The translations under genes and the position numbers were made by a program. Positions 44,021 through 50,972 of a DNA stretch of 50,972 nucleotides are shown one piece after another. How positions within the stretch are numbered: the first letter of the stretch is position 1; each line of letters opens with the position of its first letter. The DNA is from Actinomycetota bacterium (GTDB lineage: Bacteria > Actinomycetota > Aquicultoria > Subteraquimicrobiales > UBA9087). The notes under the pieces were generated by a model. It was not told the DNA's origin, made no database searches, and saw only the letters and a list, made by a program, of their open reading frames with translations. The DNA is taken from contig JASEEZ010000014.1 in the NCBI GenBank assembly GCA_030019215.1, positions 1-50,972 of the forward strand, given 5' to 3'.

Positions 44021-44739
44021 CGCGAGAAGAAATACTAAAGAAAATTAAAGAACGCGGATATTGGGTGGTAAATTTTCACCCAACAAAGTTTGTTGCCGAC
44101 CTTATACCTTCAAGGACAGAAGCCAAGCAGATTATCAAAGACTGTTCAGTTGAACTCAGAGGTTGGGATTATCCTCACGTTCCCACGCAAAACGACGAGA
44201 AGCAAGAAATCTATCTAGGTGAAGACTATGTGGAAGCATACATTGATTGGTGGTCCTATAAAGAGCTATGGCGCTTCCACCAAAGCGGTCAGTTCGTCCA
44301 CTTGTTCGGCATGACCATTGATTGGTTTGAAGAACATGAGTGGCTCTCTGAAGGAATGAGAAAGATCGAGCCCGGTACTTTGCTGGATCCAATCGCCACG
44401 GTGTACTTGGTGACAGAAATCTTCGAGTTCCTACGCCGTTTAGCTCTTAAAGGTATTTACAGTAACGGGGTCAAGGTCCGAATCAGAATGGTTGGCACCA
44501 ACAATCGAGTGCTCAAGATTCTGGACGATGGCCGCGCTCCCTTGATGATGGAGTACAAGGCTAGAACTAATGAGATAACCGTTTCTGAAAAAGAGCTTAG
44601 TGAGCGAGAGATTATAGATAGATCACAGGAATTGGCGTTAGAGTCCATCCACTACATTTTTGAGACTTTTGATTGGGAGCGACAGCCAATTGAGACATTT
44701 AAATCTGACCAACAAAAGCTTTTAGAAAGAAGAATTTAA
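44017..44739 (+). CDS. Unknown protein in the hsd locus
   Basis: 240 aa, soluble, not recognised. It is rich in Trp and aromatic residues (RGWDYPHVP, YIDWWSYKELWRFH, MTIDWFEEHEWL). A central ~60-residue helix (DPIATVYLVTEIFEFLRRLA) and a C-terminal acidic region (ETFDWERQPIETF) follow. No catalytic motif is obvious. It overlaps the Schlafen-type gene by 4 bp, so the two probably work together. The following protease gene starts 2 bp after its stop. Confidence 0.7.
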   Translation: MTREEILKKIKERGYWVVNFHPTKFVADLIPSRTEAKQIIKDCSVELRGWDYPHVPTQNDEKQEIYLGEDYVEAYIDWWSYKELWRFHQSGQFVHLFGMTIDWFEEHEWLSEGMRKIEPGTLLDPIATVYLVTEIFEFLRRLALKGIYSNGVKVRIRMVGTNNRVLKILDDGRAPLMMEYKARTNEITVSEKELSEREIIDRSQELALESIHYIFETFDWERQPIETFKSDQQKLLERRI

Positions 44740-44741
44740 CT

Positions 44742-45635
44742 ATGGCGTTATTAAATCCAAGTCATTTTAAAACGTTAGTAGCAATAGGTCTGAAAGAAAA
44801 AAGGATTTTGTGTGCAAAGCCACCGGTTTTTTTGGTTGGTTTTATTGCAAAGGATTCCAAGAATCCTGCCAAACGGCAATACTATGTCTTTTTAGTTACA
44901 AATAAACATGTATTTAGTGGTGACAAAAGCTATGTCGATTTAAGATTTAATAAAAAAGATGGACGCTCAGAAATTTTTAGGCAGGAATTAGTTTTCCCGA
45001 ACAATGAATCTCGGTGGAAGGCACACAGAAATGAAAAAGTTGACTTAGCTGTATTGAGTGTGAATCCAGGGATTTTAAAAGAACATAATATCGACTATCA
45101 ATTTTTTCCCGAAGAAATATTTAGTTATTACAGAAATTTCAAAAATATAGGAATTGAAGTAGGAGACGACGTTTATATTTTAGGATTTCCTTTGGGAATA
45201 TCTGGCGATATTCAAAATTACGCTTGTGCAAAATGGGGTATTATCTCTCGTATGGATAAAGAGTTAATTAGTAAAAATAAAGCATTCTTGATTGATTCTT
45301 CAATCTTTCCTGGAAATAGTGGAAGTCCCGTGGTTTTGAAACCAACAATAACTTCTCTTGCAGGAACACCGGCGGTATCTAGCGCTTATTTATTGGGAGT
45401 TGTAAGTGGATATATTCCTTATGAGGAGGGCTTATATACCCACCAAACAAATCCTCCTTCTCTTGTGAGTCTCTCTAGAGAAAATTCGGGTCTTTCTTTC
45501 GTTGTTCCAATAGACTTTGTTAAACAAATATTTAAAGATTGGATTTCTGAAAAGAAGAGATTAGAGAAAGCCCAAAAACAGACCCAACAAATATCGGAGA
45601 AAGTTCAATCAAGTTTAGAAAAAGAGAAATCTTGA
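44742..45635 (+). CDS. Trypsin-like serine protease in the hsd locus
   Basis: 297 aa with a complete catalytic triad: His56 in VTNKHVF, Asp101 in KVDLAVL, and Ser193 in PGNSGSPV. No signal peptide is apparent, so it should act in the cytosol. The last ~40 residues are a charged coiled coil (EKAQKQTQQISEKVQSSLEK). Cytosolic trypsin-like proteases within defence loci are known as possible effectors activated by a sensor; that role here is inference. It ends overlapping the hsdS start. Confidence 0.82.
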   Translation: MALLNPSHFKTLVAIGLKEKRILCAKPPVFLVGFIAKDSKNPAKRQYYVFLVTNKHVFSGDKSYVDLRFNKKDGRSEIFRQELVFPNNESRWKAHRNEKVDLAVLSVNPGILKEHNIDYQFFPEEIFSYYRNFKNIGIEVGDDVYILGFPLGISGDIQNYACAKWGIISRMDKELISKNKAFLIDSSIFPGNSGSPVVLKPTITSLAGTPAVSSAYLLGVVSGYIPYEEGLYTHQTNPPSLVSLSRENSGLSFVVPIDFVKQIFKDWISEKKRLEKAQKQTQQISEKVQSSLEKEKS

Positions 45636-46348
45636 CTAACAGCAATATTAAGGCAATAAAACTCAAAATGAAAAGTTCAAAGTTACAGTCAAAAACTCAA
45701 GATTGGGAAGTGAAGAAGTTAAGAGAAGTGGTTGTAGATTTATTAAATGGTTTTCCGTCAAGGCCTGTTCCAGAAGACGAGGGGATCCCACAATTTCATC
45801 CTCATAACATCGGGCTAGATGGCTCGTTGATTTTTGAAGGGGTCAAATTTGTTCCTTCAAAAATTAGAAATATTGAAAAATATTTTTTGAAAAAAGATGA
45901 TGTGATTTTTAATAATACAAACAGCATTGAACAAGTAGGAAAAACTACTTATGTAGATAAAGACTATAAAATTGTCTTTTCTAACCATTTAACTAGAATT
46001 AGGACAAATCAAACAAAAGTCAAAGGTTACTTCCTTGCGATTCTCCTTCAGTATTTATACAAAAGAAAAAGATTTCAAAGTCTTTGCACACCATGGGTTA
46101 ACCAAGCCGCTGTTCAAAATTCTACTTTAAAAAATCTCAAAATCCCTGTCCCGCCACTTGAAATCCAGCGCAAAATTGTGGAGCGGTTGGATGCGATAAG
46201 GAAGGCTCAGGAGTTGAACAACAAGCAAATTGACCTTGCCGAAGAACTTTTCCAAAGCCTCCTCCACCGAGAGCTCGACCCCATCGGTAAGAATTGGGAA
46301 CTTAAAATGATAAAAGAAATGGTAATACCCCAAGAATTGGTACTGTGA
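45632..46348 (+). pseudogene. hsdS: Type I restriction specificity subunit, truncated by an IS
   Basis: One target-recognition domain is present (WEVKKLREVVVDLLNGFPSR to LKNLKIPVPP), followed by the central conserved helix IQRKIVERLDAIRKAQELNN. Then GKNWELKMIKEM begins what should be the second recognition domain, but the IS starts at 46321 and the frame ends inside it. Full HsdS would be ~400 aa with two recognition domains; this is ~230. Half-HsdS proteins can dimerise in some systems, so partial function is possible. Start is TTG 45632 or ATG 45668. Confidence 0.82.
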
Positions 46349-47211
46349 TATGATATCTTCATGCTTGATAACCAGACAATATCCCTGGCAACTAGTCTGC
46401 CAAAAAGTAGACGATTTTTTGTCAAGCTCAGATGGGGTGGGAGAAGGGTCTGTCCCAGATGTGGAGAGAGGAAGCTTTGGCGAGGAGATGAGAGGTTTAG
46501 GTGCATCCGTTGCCGCTATCCATTCAGCGATTTCACCGGTACCTATCTTGAGAGACTCCGCATCCCTTTCAATCAACTCGCTCACCTCCTTTATCTCTTC
46601 TGCCTGGGTGTCCCCGCCTACCGGACGAGGTTCTACCTCGCCTGTAGCCTCTCGACTACTCAGAAAGTCTTCAGGATCATCAGGGAAGCCATCTACGACG
46701 CCTCTCTTCAAGAAATGGAATCCCTCTCCGGGGAACTGGAGCTCGATGAAACCCTCTTTGGCGGAAGAAGAAAGGGTAAGCGGGGTTGGGGAGCAGAAGG
46801 AAAGAAGCTGGTATTTGGGATGTATCAGAGAAATGGGAAAGTCATCACCTTCCCTGTTCCCAACAGAAGAAGAGCCACTCTCCTTCCCCTTGTCCTTGAA
46901 CACACCAGAAGGGGAAGTATCTATTACACGGACGACTACCATGGCTATGGAGTTCTCTCCTTTCGAGGAAGGCACCATCGGGTCTCTCACAGAAAAGAGG
47001 AGTATGTCAGCGGAAGAACCCACATCAACGGTATCGAGGGCTTCTTCTCCTACGCCAAGACTTGGCTCTACCATTACCGAGGTGTTCCTAGCCAATACTT
47101 TCATCTCTACCTCAAAGAGATTGAATTCCGCTTCAATCACAGGGAGGAAGATATCTTCCCTCTTGTTGCTGAGTTATTGGTCAAATCAGTACCAGATCGT
47201 TAGGTATTACC
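46321..47211 (+). mobile_element. IS1595-family insertion sequence
   Basis: 891 bp. The ends are imperfect inverted repeats: left GGTAATACC...TGGTACTG, right (complement) GGTAATACC...TGGTACTG. It holds one transposase gene. The 8-bp flanks (AAAGAAAT and TTGGTTTT) do not match, and hsdS does not resume on the right, so sequence to the right of the insertion was probably deleted. Confidence 0.88.
46361..47203 (+). CDS. IS1595-family (ISXO2-like) transposase
   Basis: 280 aa. N-terminal zinc ribbon CPRCG...CIRC (residues ~32-51), then the DDE-type core: ELELDETLFGGR, YTDDYHGYG and HINGIEGFFSYAK. It appears intact and may be active. Its stop codon lies at the inner edge of the right inverted repeat. 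Confidence 0.92.
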   Translation: MLDNQTISLATSLPKSRRFFVKLRWGGRRVCPRCGERKLWRGDERFRCIRCRYPFSDFTGTYLERLRIPFNQLAHLLYLFCLGVPAYRTRFYLACSLSTTQKVFRIIREAIYDASLQEMESLSGELELDETLFGGRRKGKRGWGAEGKKLVFGMYQRNGKVITFPVPNRRRATLLPLVLEHTRRGSIYYTDDYHGYGVLSFRGRHHRVSHRKEEYVSGRTHINGIEGFFSYAKTWLYHYRGVPSQYFHLYLKEIEFRFNHREEDIFPLVAELLVKSVPDR

Positions 47212-47305
47212 TTGGTTTTTGTTTTGCCCACGAGTGAGCTACATAGGATTTTAAAAAGATTTAGAGAATCGCTTGAAATTATGCCGGCAAGGTACTAAAA
47301 TAGTC

Positions 47306-47351
47306 ATGTTTATAAAAGTAAACATATGAACTAAAAAAGAGACATTTGTCT
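47306..47351 (+). promoter_or_regulatory. Operator-like dyads before the first MNT gene
   Basis: ATGTTTA-TAAAAG-TAAACAT (47306-47325) and AGACA-TT-TGTCT (47340-47351) are perfect dyads within 70 bp of the gene start. The encoded protein has its own winged helix, so autoregulation is a reasonable inference. Confidence 0.5.
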
Positions 47352-47372
47352 GAATAGGGAGACACTTAGAAA

Positions 47373-48029
47373 ATGAAGCTAAATAAACCCCTGAATGTGA
47401 TCCTGGGAAATCAAACTAGAGCGGAAATACTGCGCATGTTTATCAAGTATCCCGGGGAGTTTACTGGAAGACATGTTGCCAGACTTTGCAAGCTACCTCA
47501 GGCCACCGTTCAAAAACAACTGTCCGTTCTAGTGGACAACGATATTCTGATTTCTAAGCGGGCTGGAAGAGGCAAGATTTTTTCGTTGAACATGCAGAAT
47601 ATCCTTTACCCGGCGTTAAAAGATCTCTACGAAGCCGAAGACAAAGTCTTGCCCCGAGTTGAAAATTTGATCAGCCAAGCGATAAAACGAAGCTCCTACC
47701 TTCGGGATCAACTGGTACATGCCTCGATTTATGGCAGCGTGGTGAAGGGTGAGGAAACCCCCGAAAGCGACATCGATCTACTCTTATTGTTTAAGGAAGA
47801 TTTTGATGAGCGCCTCGTAAATGAAAAATTTGAAAATGTCAATGAACAGATAACGACCATCAGTGGCATGAGCTTACATCTTTATGCCTGGGGTCTTAAC
47901 AATTTCGACAAGATAAATAAAGAGTTATTGCGTGATGTGGAGGAAGCCTCGAAGCTGGTTTATGGAAAGAACCTCGAGGAGTTGAAGAAAGAATGGCGAA
48001 ACAGGCAAAAACGAGGCGCACCAGCATAG
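47373..48029 (+). CDS. Winged-helix/nucleotidyltransferase (MNT) protein, module 1
   Basis: 218 aa. Residues ~10-75 form an ArsR/MarR-like winged helix (GRHVARLCKLPQATVQKQLSVL). Residues ~110-215 form a minimal nucleotidyltransferase with YGSVVKG (Gly121-Ser122) and SDIDLLLL (Asp133, Asp135). In MNT-HEPN systems the MNT part inactivates the HEPN toxin by AMPylation (known for HepT/MntA). Here the antitoxin also carries a DNA-binding domain. It overlaps the HEPN gene by 37 bp. Confidence 0.85.
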   Translation: MKLNKPLNVILGNQTRAEILRMFIKYPGEFTGRHVARLCKLPQATVQKQLSVLVDNDILISKRAGRGKIFSLNMQNILYPALKDLYEAEDKVLPRVENLISQAIKRSSYLRDQLVHASIYGSVVKGEETPESDIDLLLLFKEDFDERLVNEKFENVNEQITTISGMSLHLYAWGLNNFDKINKELLRDVEEASKLVYGKNLEELKKEWRNRQKRGAPA

Positions 48030-48403
48030 GTCCGGAGAAACTCTATCTTTCAAAGGCCGAGAAGTTTCTGACCGGTGCAAAACTACTAATCGACGAGAAA
48101 AACTGGGAAGCGGCGGCATCCCTCGGAATCCATGCTATTATCTCAAGCTGTGACGCTTCGACGGCCAAATTTCTTTCACGGCGATATGCTGGAACCGACC
48201 ATCAAGGTGTTTTGGATCTTCTAAGTGGACTCCCACTGGCCGATCAGAAAGAGCTTAAGCAAATAAAAAGGCGAATCGGTCAGGTTCTTGCGGTAAAAAC
48301 AAACGTAGAGTACGGTGACAAGCCAGTGCGCTCGGGCCCTGCCAGACAGATAGTCGCTGAGGCAGAACGGGTATTTGCCTGGACACAGAAGCATGTTAGG
48401 TAG
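47993..48403 (+). CDS. HEPN-domain protein, module 1
   Basis: 136 aa, all-helical. The RNase motif R-x5-H is present as RYAGTDH (Arg64, His70). HEPN proteins of this kind are toxic RNases controlled by the neighbouring MNT. The N-terminal MAKQAKTRR is encoded in the overlap with the MNT gene. It resembles the HEPN at 49778 in length, N terminus and motif. Confidence 0.85.
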   Translation: MAKQAKTRRTSIGPEKLYLSKAEKFLTGAKLLIDEKNWEAAASLGIHAIISSCDASTAKFLSRRYAGTDHQGVLDLLSGLPLADQKELKQIKRRIGQVLAVKTNVEYGDKPVRSGPARQIVAEAERVFAWTQKHVR

Positions 48404-48451
48404 GCAGGTAGCGGGCCCGACCCAGTTCCTTCATGCGAATATCTTGTTTCT

Positions 48452-48637
48452 CTACCCCAGATCCAGCTTTTCAACGGACTCGTGAAGTTGTCCCATGTCC
48501 ATGTGCAAATATATCCGGGTCGAGGTGATGTCCGCATGCCCCAAAATTTCCTGGATGGCCACGATGTTGGCCCCGCTTCTTAAAAGGAGAGAGGCGAAGC
48601 TGTGTCTCAAGATATGCGGGGTGACTAAGAGACCCAA
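48452..48637 (-). pseudogene. Tyrosine recombinase C-terminal remnant
   Basis: 61 codons reading VTPHILRHSFASLLLRSGAN, then IQEILGHADITSTRIYLH: the H-x-x-R box, the GHA box with its His, and the catalytic Tyr of an XerC/D-type integrase. The first ~230 residues with the other active-site residues are missing. Left over from a mobile element that probably carried this part of the island. Confidence 0.85.
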
Positions 48638-48646
48638 GAAGGCTCG

Positions 48647-49672
48647 TTAGGTAATGAATCGATACCAGCACTTATACCAGATTGCTGCTACGGACTGTAC
48701 GGCGTCGTGGAAGATGCAGTTGGTTACTTTCTGAAATTCGTCCTCTCCCCTGTCTTCCATTAATTCCTTGACGTCATTATAGGGTGAAGGTATCCACTTG
48801 CGGGATAAAGCATAAGATACTCTGGCTACATGGACCATCTCTAGCCACTCATCTTGGGTAATGATGGGAAGTTTACCGTCAAGCGCATATTCGCTGCTGG
48901 ATTCAGTTTGGATTATGGAATCTTCCGGGAGAGTTTTTATGATTTCATCAACTGATTGTTTGGTCTGGTCATGAAGGGTTAGCGTTTCCTTTTCGGGGAA
49001 GTGCTTTTCCCATTCTTCTTCGATACTTGGGTGAAGGGTTTTTGGAAGGCGCCTTAATTTATCTCTTTTGCCGCCGTAGTCTCTTAAATCACAATGAAGG
49101 GGCATGTGGGCGTCGCAAATATAGTGGCTGAGCATAAAGAAGGCAAGGGCAATCTGGCGGGCGGAAAAATTGGGAGACAAAGAGAGATCTTTTACTTTTT
49201 GCTTGGTTAAAGTCTTCTTGTAACTGGAAGCCCTCTTTTCCTTGGTGTAAAAAGCTATGGGGAAGTCAGCCATTTTAAGCATATCACCAGTTGTTTGACT
49301 TAAAGCTATCACTCTGTTGGGAAGGTGGCCACCCTTTTCTGGGTGAGATTTGTAAGGAGCGTTTAGCTCCTCTTCGTCTTTGATGTACTTGAGGCAGAGA
49401 CGCTTCCCCTTAAGTCTGGACTTGAGTTGCTTATACGGAGTCCTCAGCCAATCTTCTTTGGTGACATCAAAACCCAGCATGGCTGGATCGCTGTCCATCT
49501 TGTAGGTGTGGCCGTATCTCATATCCACAATGAGGGTATCCGGAAGCCAAGCTCCTTCCCAAACATCGGAAAGGTAGTAGGAGAGAAGCTCCACCAGTTT
49601 CGGTGCTCTTCCCGAATCATCTACTAATTTGAGAGCCCGCAAGGCCACCCAAGCGTGAGCACGCTGTTTCAT
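48647..49672 (-). CDS. S1/P1-nuclease or zinc phospholipase C-like protein
   Basis: 341 aa. The motif LSHYICDAHMPLHC (His183, Asp187, His193) matches the zinc-binding HYxGDxHxPLH of S1/P1 nucleases and bacterial zinc phospholipase C. An N-terminal His6 in RAHAW and WLPD near 43-46 could supply further ligands. Known relatives are secreted, but no signal peptide is seen here, so it appears cytosolic. Not certain; the remainder is not recognised. It lies between the two MNT/HEPN modules and stops just next to the integrase remnant. ATG 49672 has GGAG upstream. Confidence 0.55.
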   Translation of the reverse strand: MKQRAHAWVALRALKLVDDSGRAPKLVELLSYYLSDVWEGAWLPDTLIVDMRYGHTYKMDSDPAMLGFDVTKEDWLRTPYKQLKSRLKGKRLCLKYIKDEEELNAPYKSHPEKGGHLPNRVIALSQTTGDMLKMADFPIAFYTKEKRASSYKKTLTKQKVKDLSLSPNFSARQIALAFFMLSHYICDAHMPLHCDLRDYGGKRDKLRRLPKTLHPSIEEEWEKHFPEKETLTLHDQTKQSVDEIIKTLPEDSIIQTESSSEYALDGKLPIITQDEWLEMVHVARVSYALSRKWIPSPYNDVKELMEDRGEDEFQKVTNCIFHDAVQSVAAIWYKCWYRFIT

Positions 49673-49777
49673 GACGGATTTCTCCTCTCTTTGTTGCTTG
49701 ACGATCCGCCAATAGCCTCTTTTCCTGGCCCGCTCATCTGCAGGCGGTCTGCTGGTAGATCTGGTCGGTTTCTATTC

Positions 49778-50188
49778 TTATTTAGGTAATTTGGTCTTTA
49801 CAAATCGCAGCAGTCTTTCAGCATCTTTTAGTGCCTTTTCTGCTTCAGAGCTGTAAACTAATCTTTCTTCATACTCAGCCATGTTCTTTATGCCCAATAT
49901 CCTGCTCGTTCTATTCACAATATTATTAAGATCTTTGCGGTCAAGCTCTTTTATCGTTCTAAATAATTCAACTACACCATCATGGCTTTCGCCAGCGTGT
50001 CTCTGTCCCAAGAAAAATACGCACAGGGCATCAATAGCCGCGATAGCAGAATGGATTGAGTTGATTGCGCTTGCATTCCATTCCCTGGCATCAAAGGATC
50101 TACGTGCAGCGGTCAGGCATTCTTTGGCTCTCTTAAGATAGTTTACGTATAAACTTCTCTCAACGCGTCTCGTCTTTAGCTTTGCCAA
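49778..50188 (-). CDS. HEPN-domain protein, module 2
   Basis: 136 aa, all-helical, with RHAGESH (Arg63-x5-His69) as the RNase motif. Same length as the HEPN of module 1 and similar in several blocks (MAKxKTRR start, AAI...IHxAI, motif, IKxLD...NRTSRIL). It overlaps its MNT gene by 29 bp. Confidence 0.86.
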   Translation of the reverse strand: MAKLKTRRVERSLYVNYLKRAKECLTAARRSFDAREWNASAINSIHSAIAAIDALCVFFLGQRHAGESHDGVVELFRTIKELDRKDLNNIVNRTSRILGIKNMAEYEERLVYSSEAEKALKDAERLLRFVKTKLPK

Positions 50189-50792
50189 CAGATGCTCCTT
50201 TTGATGAATAGATTTGAACGCCCTTTCTGACCTCTGATATTAGAGGCAAATTCTTCTTCTTTTCCAATTCAAGTTCGGTTAGGGTGTACGGTGCTAATCT
50301 GTTACCGTAAAGCATGAGACATTGGTTAGAAAGTTTGTCAATAAAAGGCTCTAGTTTGGTTTTATCTTGTTTGGATTTCACTAGAATAAATAAGTCGATG
50401 TCGCTACTTATCTCCTCTTCTCCCGATGCAATGGATCCAAAGAGGATAACTTCCCTTACCAGTGTCTTGGGAGTATTTTTAAGTATGGTCTTTTTTAGGT
50501 GTTCAAGAGGAGGTGAAATCTCGGCAATCTTTTTCACTATTTCAGAAAGTACCTGATAAGCATAACTTTCCTTGTTTGCTGTCCATACATTTGCGTTTCC
50601 TATCCGCTCCATGGTGACTAAATTCAAGGCCTGGAGTTCTTTCATCAACCTATTGATGGTCATATGGGACACCCTAACAATGCGAGCAAGCTCACCTTCG
50701 CTCATGGAGGCCTCTTGACCAAATAAGTATTTTAGGATCTTCATCTTGGCTCTTGAATTTAGTGCTTTATCCAAAGATATGTGAAATCTCAC
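50160..50792 (-). CDS. Winged-helix/nucleotidyltransferase (MNT) protein, module 2
   Basis: 210 aa. Winged helix at residues ~12-70 (SEGELARIVRVSHMTINRLMKEL), nucleotidyltransferase core FGSIASGEEEISSDIDLFIL with Gly119-Ser120, Asp131 and Asp133. GTG 50792 has AGGAGG six bases upstream. A strong promoter with two operator-like dyads lies immediately before it. The pair with the HEPN gene forms a candidate toxin-antitoxin module with built-in transcriptional control. Confidence 0.86.
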   Translation of the reverse strand: MRFHISLDKALNSRAKMKILKYLFGQEASMSEGELARIVRVSHMTINRLMKELQALNLVTMERIGNANVWTANKESYAYQVLSEIVKKIAEISPPLEHLKKTILKNTPKTLVREVILFGSIASGEEEISSDIDLFILVKSKQDKTKLEPFIDKLSNQCLMLYGNRLAPYTLTELELEKKKNLPLISEVRKGVQIYSSKGASVGKAKDETR

Positions 50793-50802
50793 AGAAACCT
50801 CC

Positions 50803-50846
50803 TAACATTTATGTTACAATTCTAACATTTATATTAAGAATGTCAA
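50803..50846 (-). promoter_or_regulatory. Promoter with two operators for MNT/HEPN module 2
   Basis: On the minus strand: TTGACA (50846-50841), 16-bp spacer, TAGAAT (50824-50819). Two dyads TAACAT-TT-ATGTTA (50803-50816) and TAACAT-TT-ATATTA (50823-50836) are 20 bp apart, i.e. on the same helix face; one covers the spacer, the other the start-site region. This is a typical repressor layout. Confidence 0.72.
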
Positions 50847-50918
50847 GAAAGCCTTTCAAGAAATTTAGCTGGCCTCTTGTTCGAAGCAGTTTGGTATGCA
50901 CACCTGTGGCTGGATAGT

Positions 50919-50972
50919 TGATAAATAGCAGTACATCGATAACTTAAAAATAGCATAACATCGCTAACACTT
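50919..50972. repeat. Terminal inverted copy of the 54-bp sequence, right contig end
   Basis: Exact reverse complement of bases 2-55. Read from the unique side it starts TGATAAATAGCAGTACATCG. See the left-end entry. Confidence 0.6.

Noticed and set aside
46127-47140. 337-codon frame antisense to hsdS and the transposase
   Set aside because: Crosses the IS boundary and is explained by the codon pattern of the transposase gene; no recognisable domain.
35582-50972. CRISPR array or cas genes in the defence island
   Set aside because: I found no regularly spaced repeats and no cas-like protein; the only tandem repeat is 2.3 copies of 18 bp at 43282-43323.

Overview
The window looks like a contig from a bacterial chromosome at the replication origin, with an accessory island attached. 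The core gene order is rpmH-rnpA-yidD-yidC-jag-rsmG-parA-parB, divergent from dnaA-dnaN-recF-DUF721-gyrB-gyrA. The absence of mnmE/mnmG between jag and rsmG, and a DUF721 (DciA-type) gene between recF and gyrB, is the Actinomycetota arrangement. A type V fructose-1,6-bisphosphate aldolase/phosphatase, a membrane pyrophosphatase and an archease/RtcB pair would suit a deep-branching, anaerobic and perhaps thermophilic member of that phylum. This placement is inferred from gene order and families; no phylogeny was run.

Layout. 1-7012: FBP aldolase/phosphatase (minus), a Ca2+ P-type ATPase, a membrane pyrophosphatase and a small membrane protein. 7009-12208 (minus strand): parA, parB, an alkaline-phosphatase-fold membrane protein, a YtxH-like protein and ddl. 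12572-15653 (minus): rpmH through rsmG, with a perfect parS site at 13525-13540. 15654-16321: the divergent origin region with promoters, a DnaA box and a possible small RNA. 16322-27446 (plus): a histidine-kinase-type ATPase gene, dnaA, dnaN, an internally deleted recF, DUF721, gyrB, gyrA, archease and rtcB. 27559-35364: endonuclease V, a DUF151 nuclease, a frameshifted glycosyltransferase, galT, tRNA-Ile, a His-rich protein with a Co/Ni ECF transporter (cbiMNQO), and a metallophosphoesterase. From tRNA-Ala (35582) to the end the DNA is mostly more AT-rich and carries defence and mobile genes: AbiE toxin-antitoxin genes (one pair intact, one orphaned), a type I restriction-modification locus with four extra genes inside it, an IS1595-type insertion sequence, and two wHTH-nucleotidyltransferase/HEPN modules facing each other around an integrase remnant and an S1/P1-nuclease-like gene.

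The most unusual signals are these: (i) a three-copy family of inverted-repeat elements with CTAG ends, whose termini provide the stop codons of four flanking genes; (ii) a recF that has lost its ABC signature and Walker B region in frame; (iii) an hsd locus holding a Schlafen-type gene, an unknown gene and a trypsin-like protease, plus a leftover hsdM tail showing an earlier module swap; (iv) a junction of abiEii and radC remnants; (v) a long hairpin with a T tract that looks like an attenuator ahead of the His-rich/cbi operon; (vi) well-formed operators in front of the MNT/HEPN modules. Both contig ends carry the same 54 bp in inverted orientation, so assembly probably stopped at copies of one mobile element.
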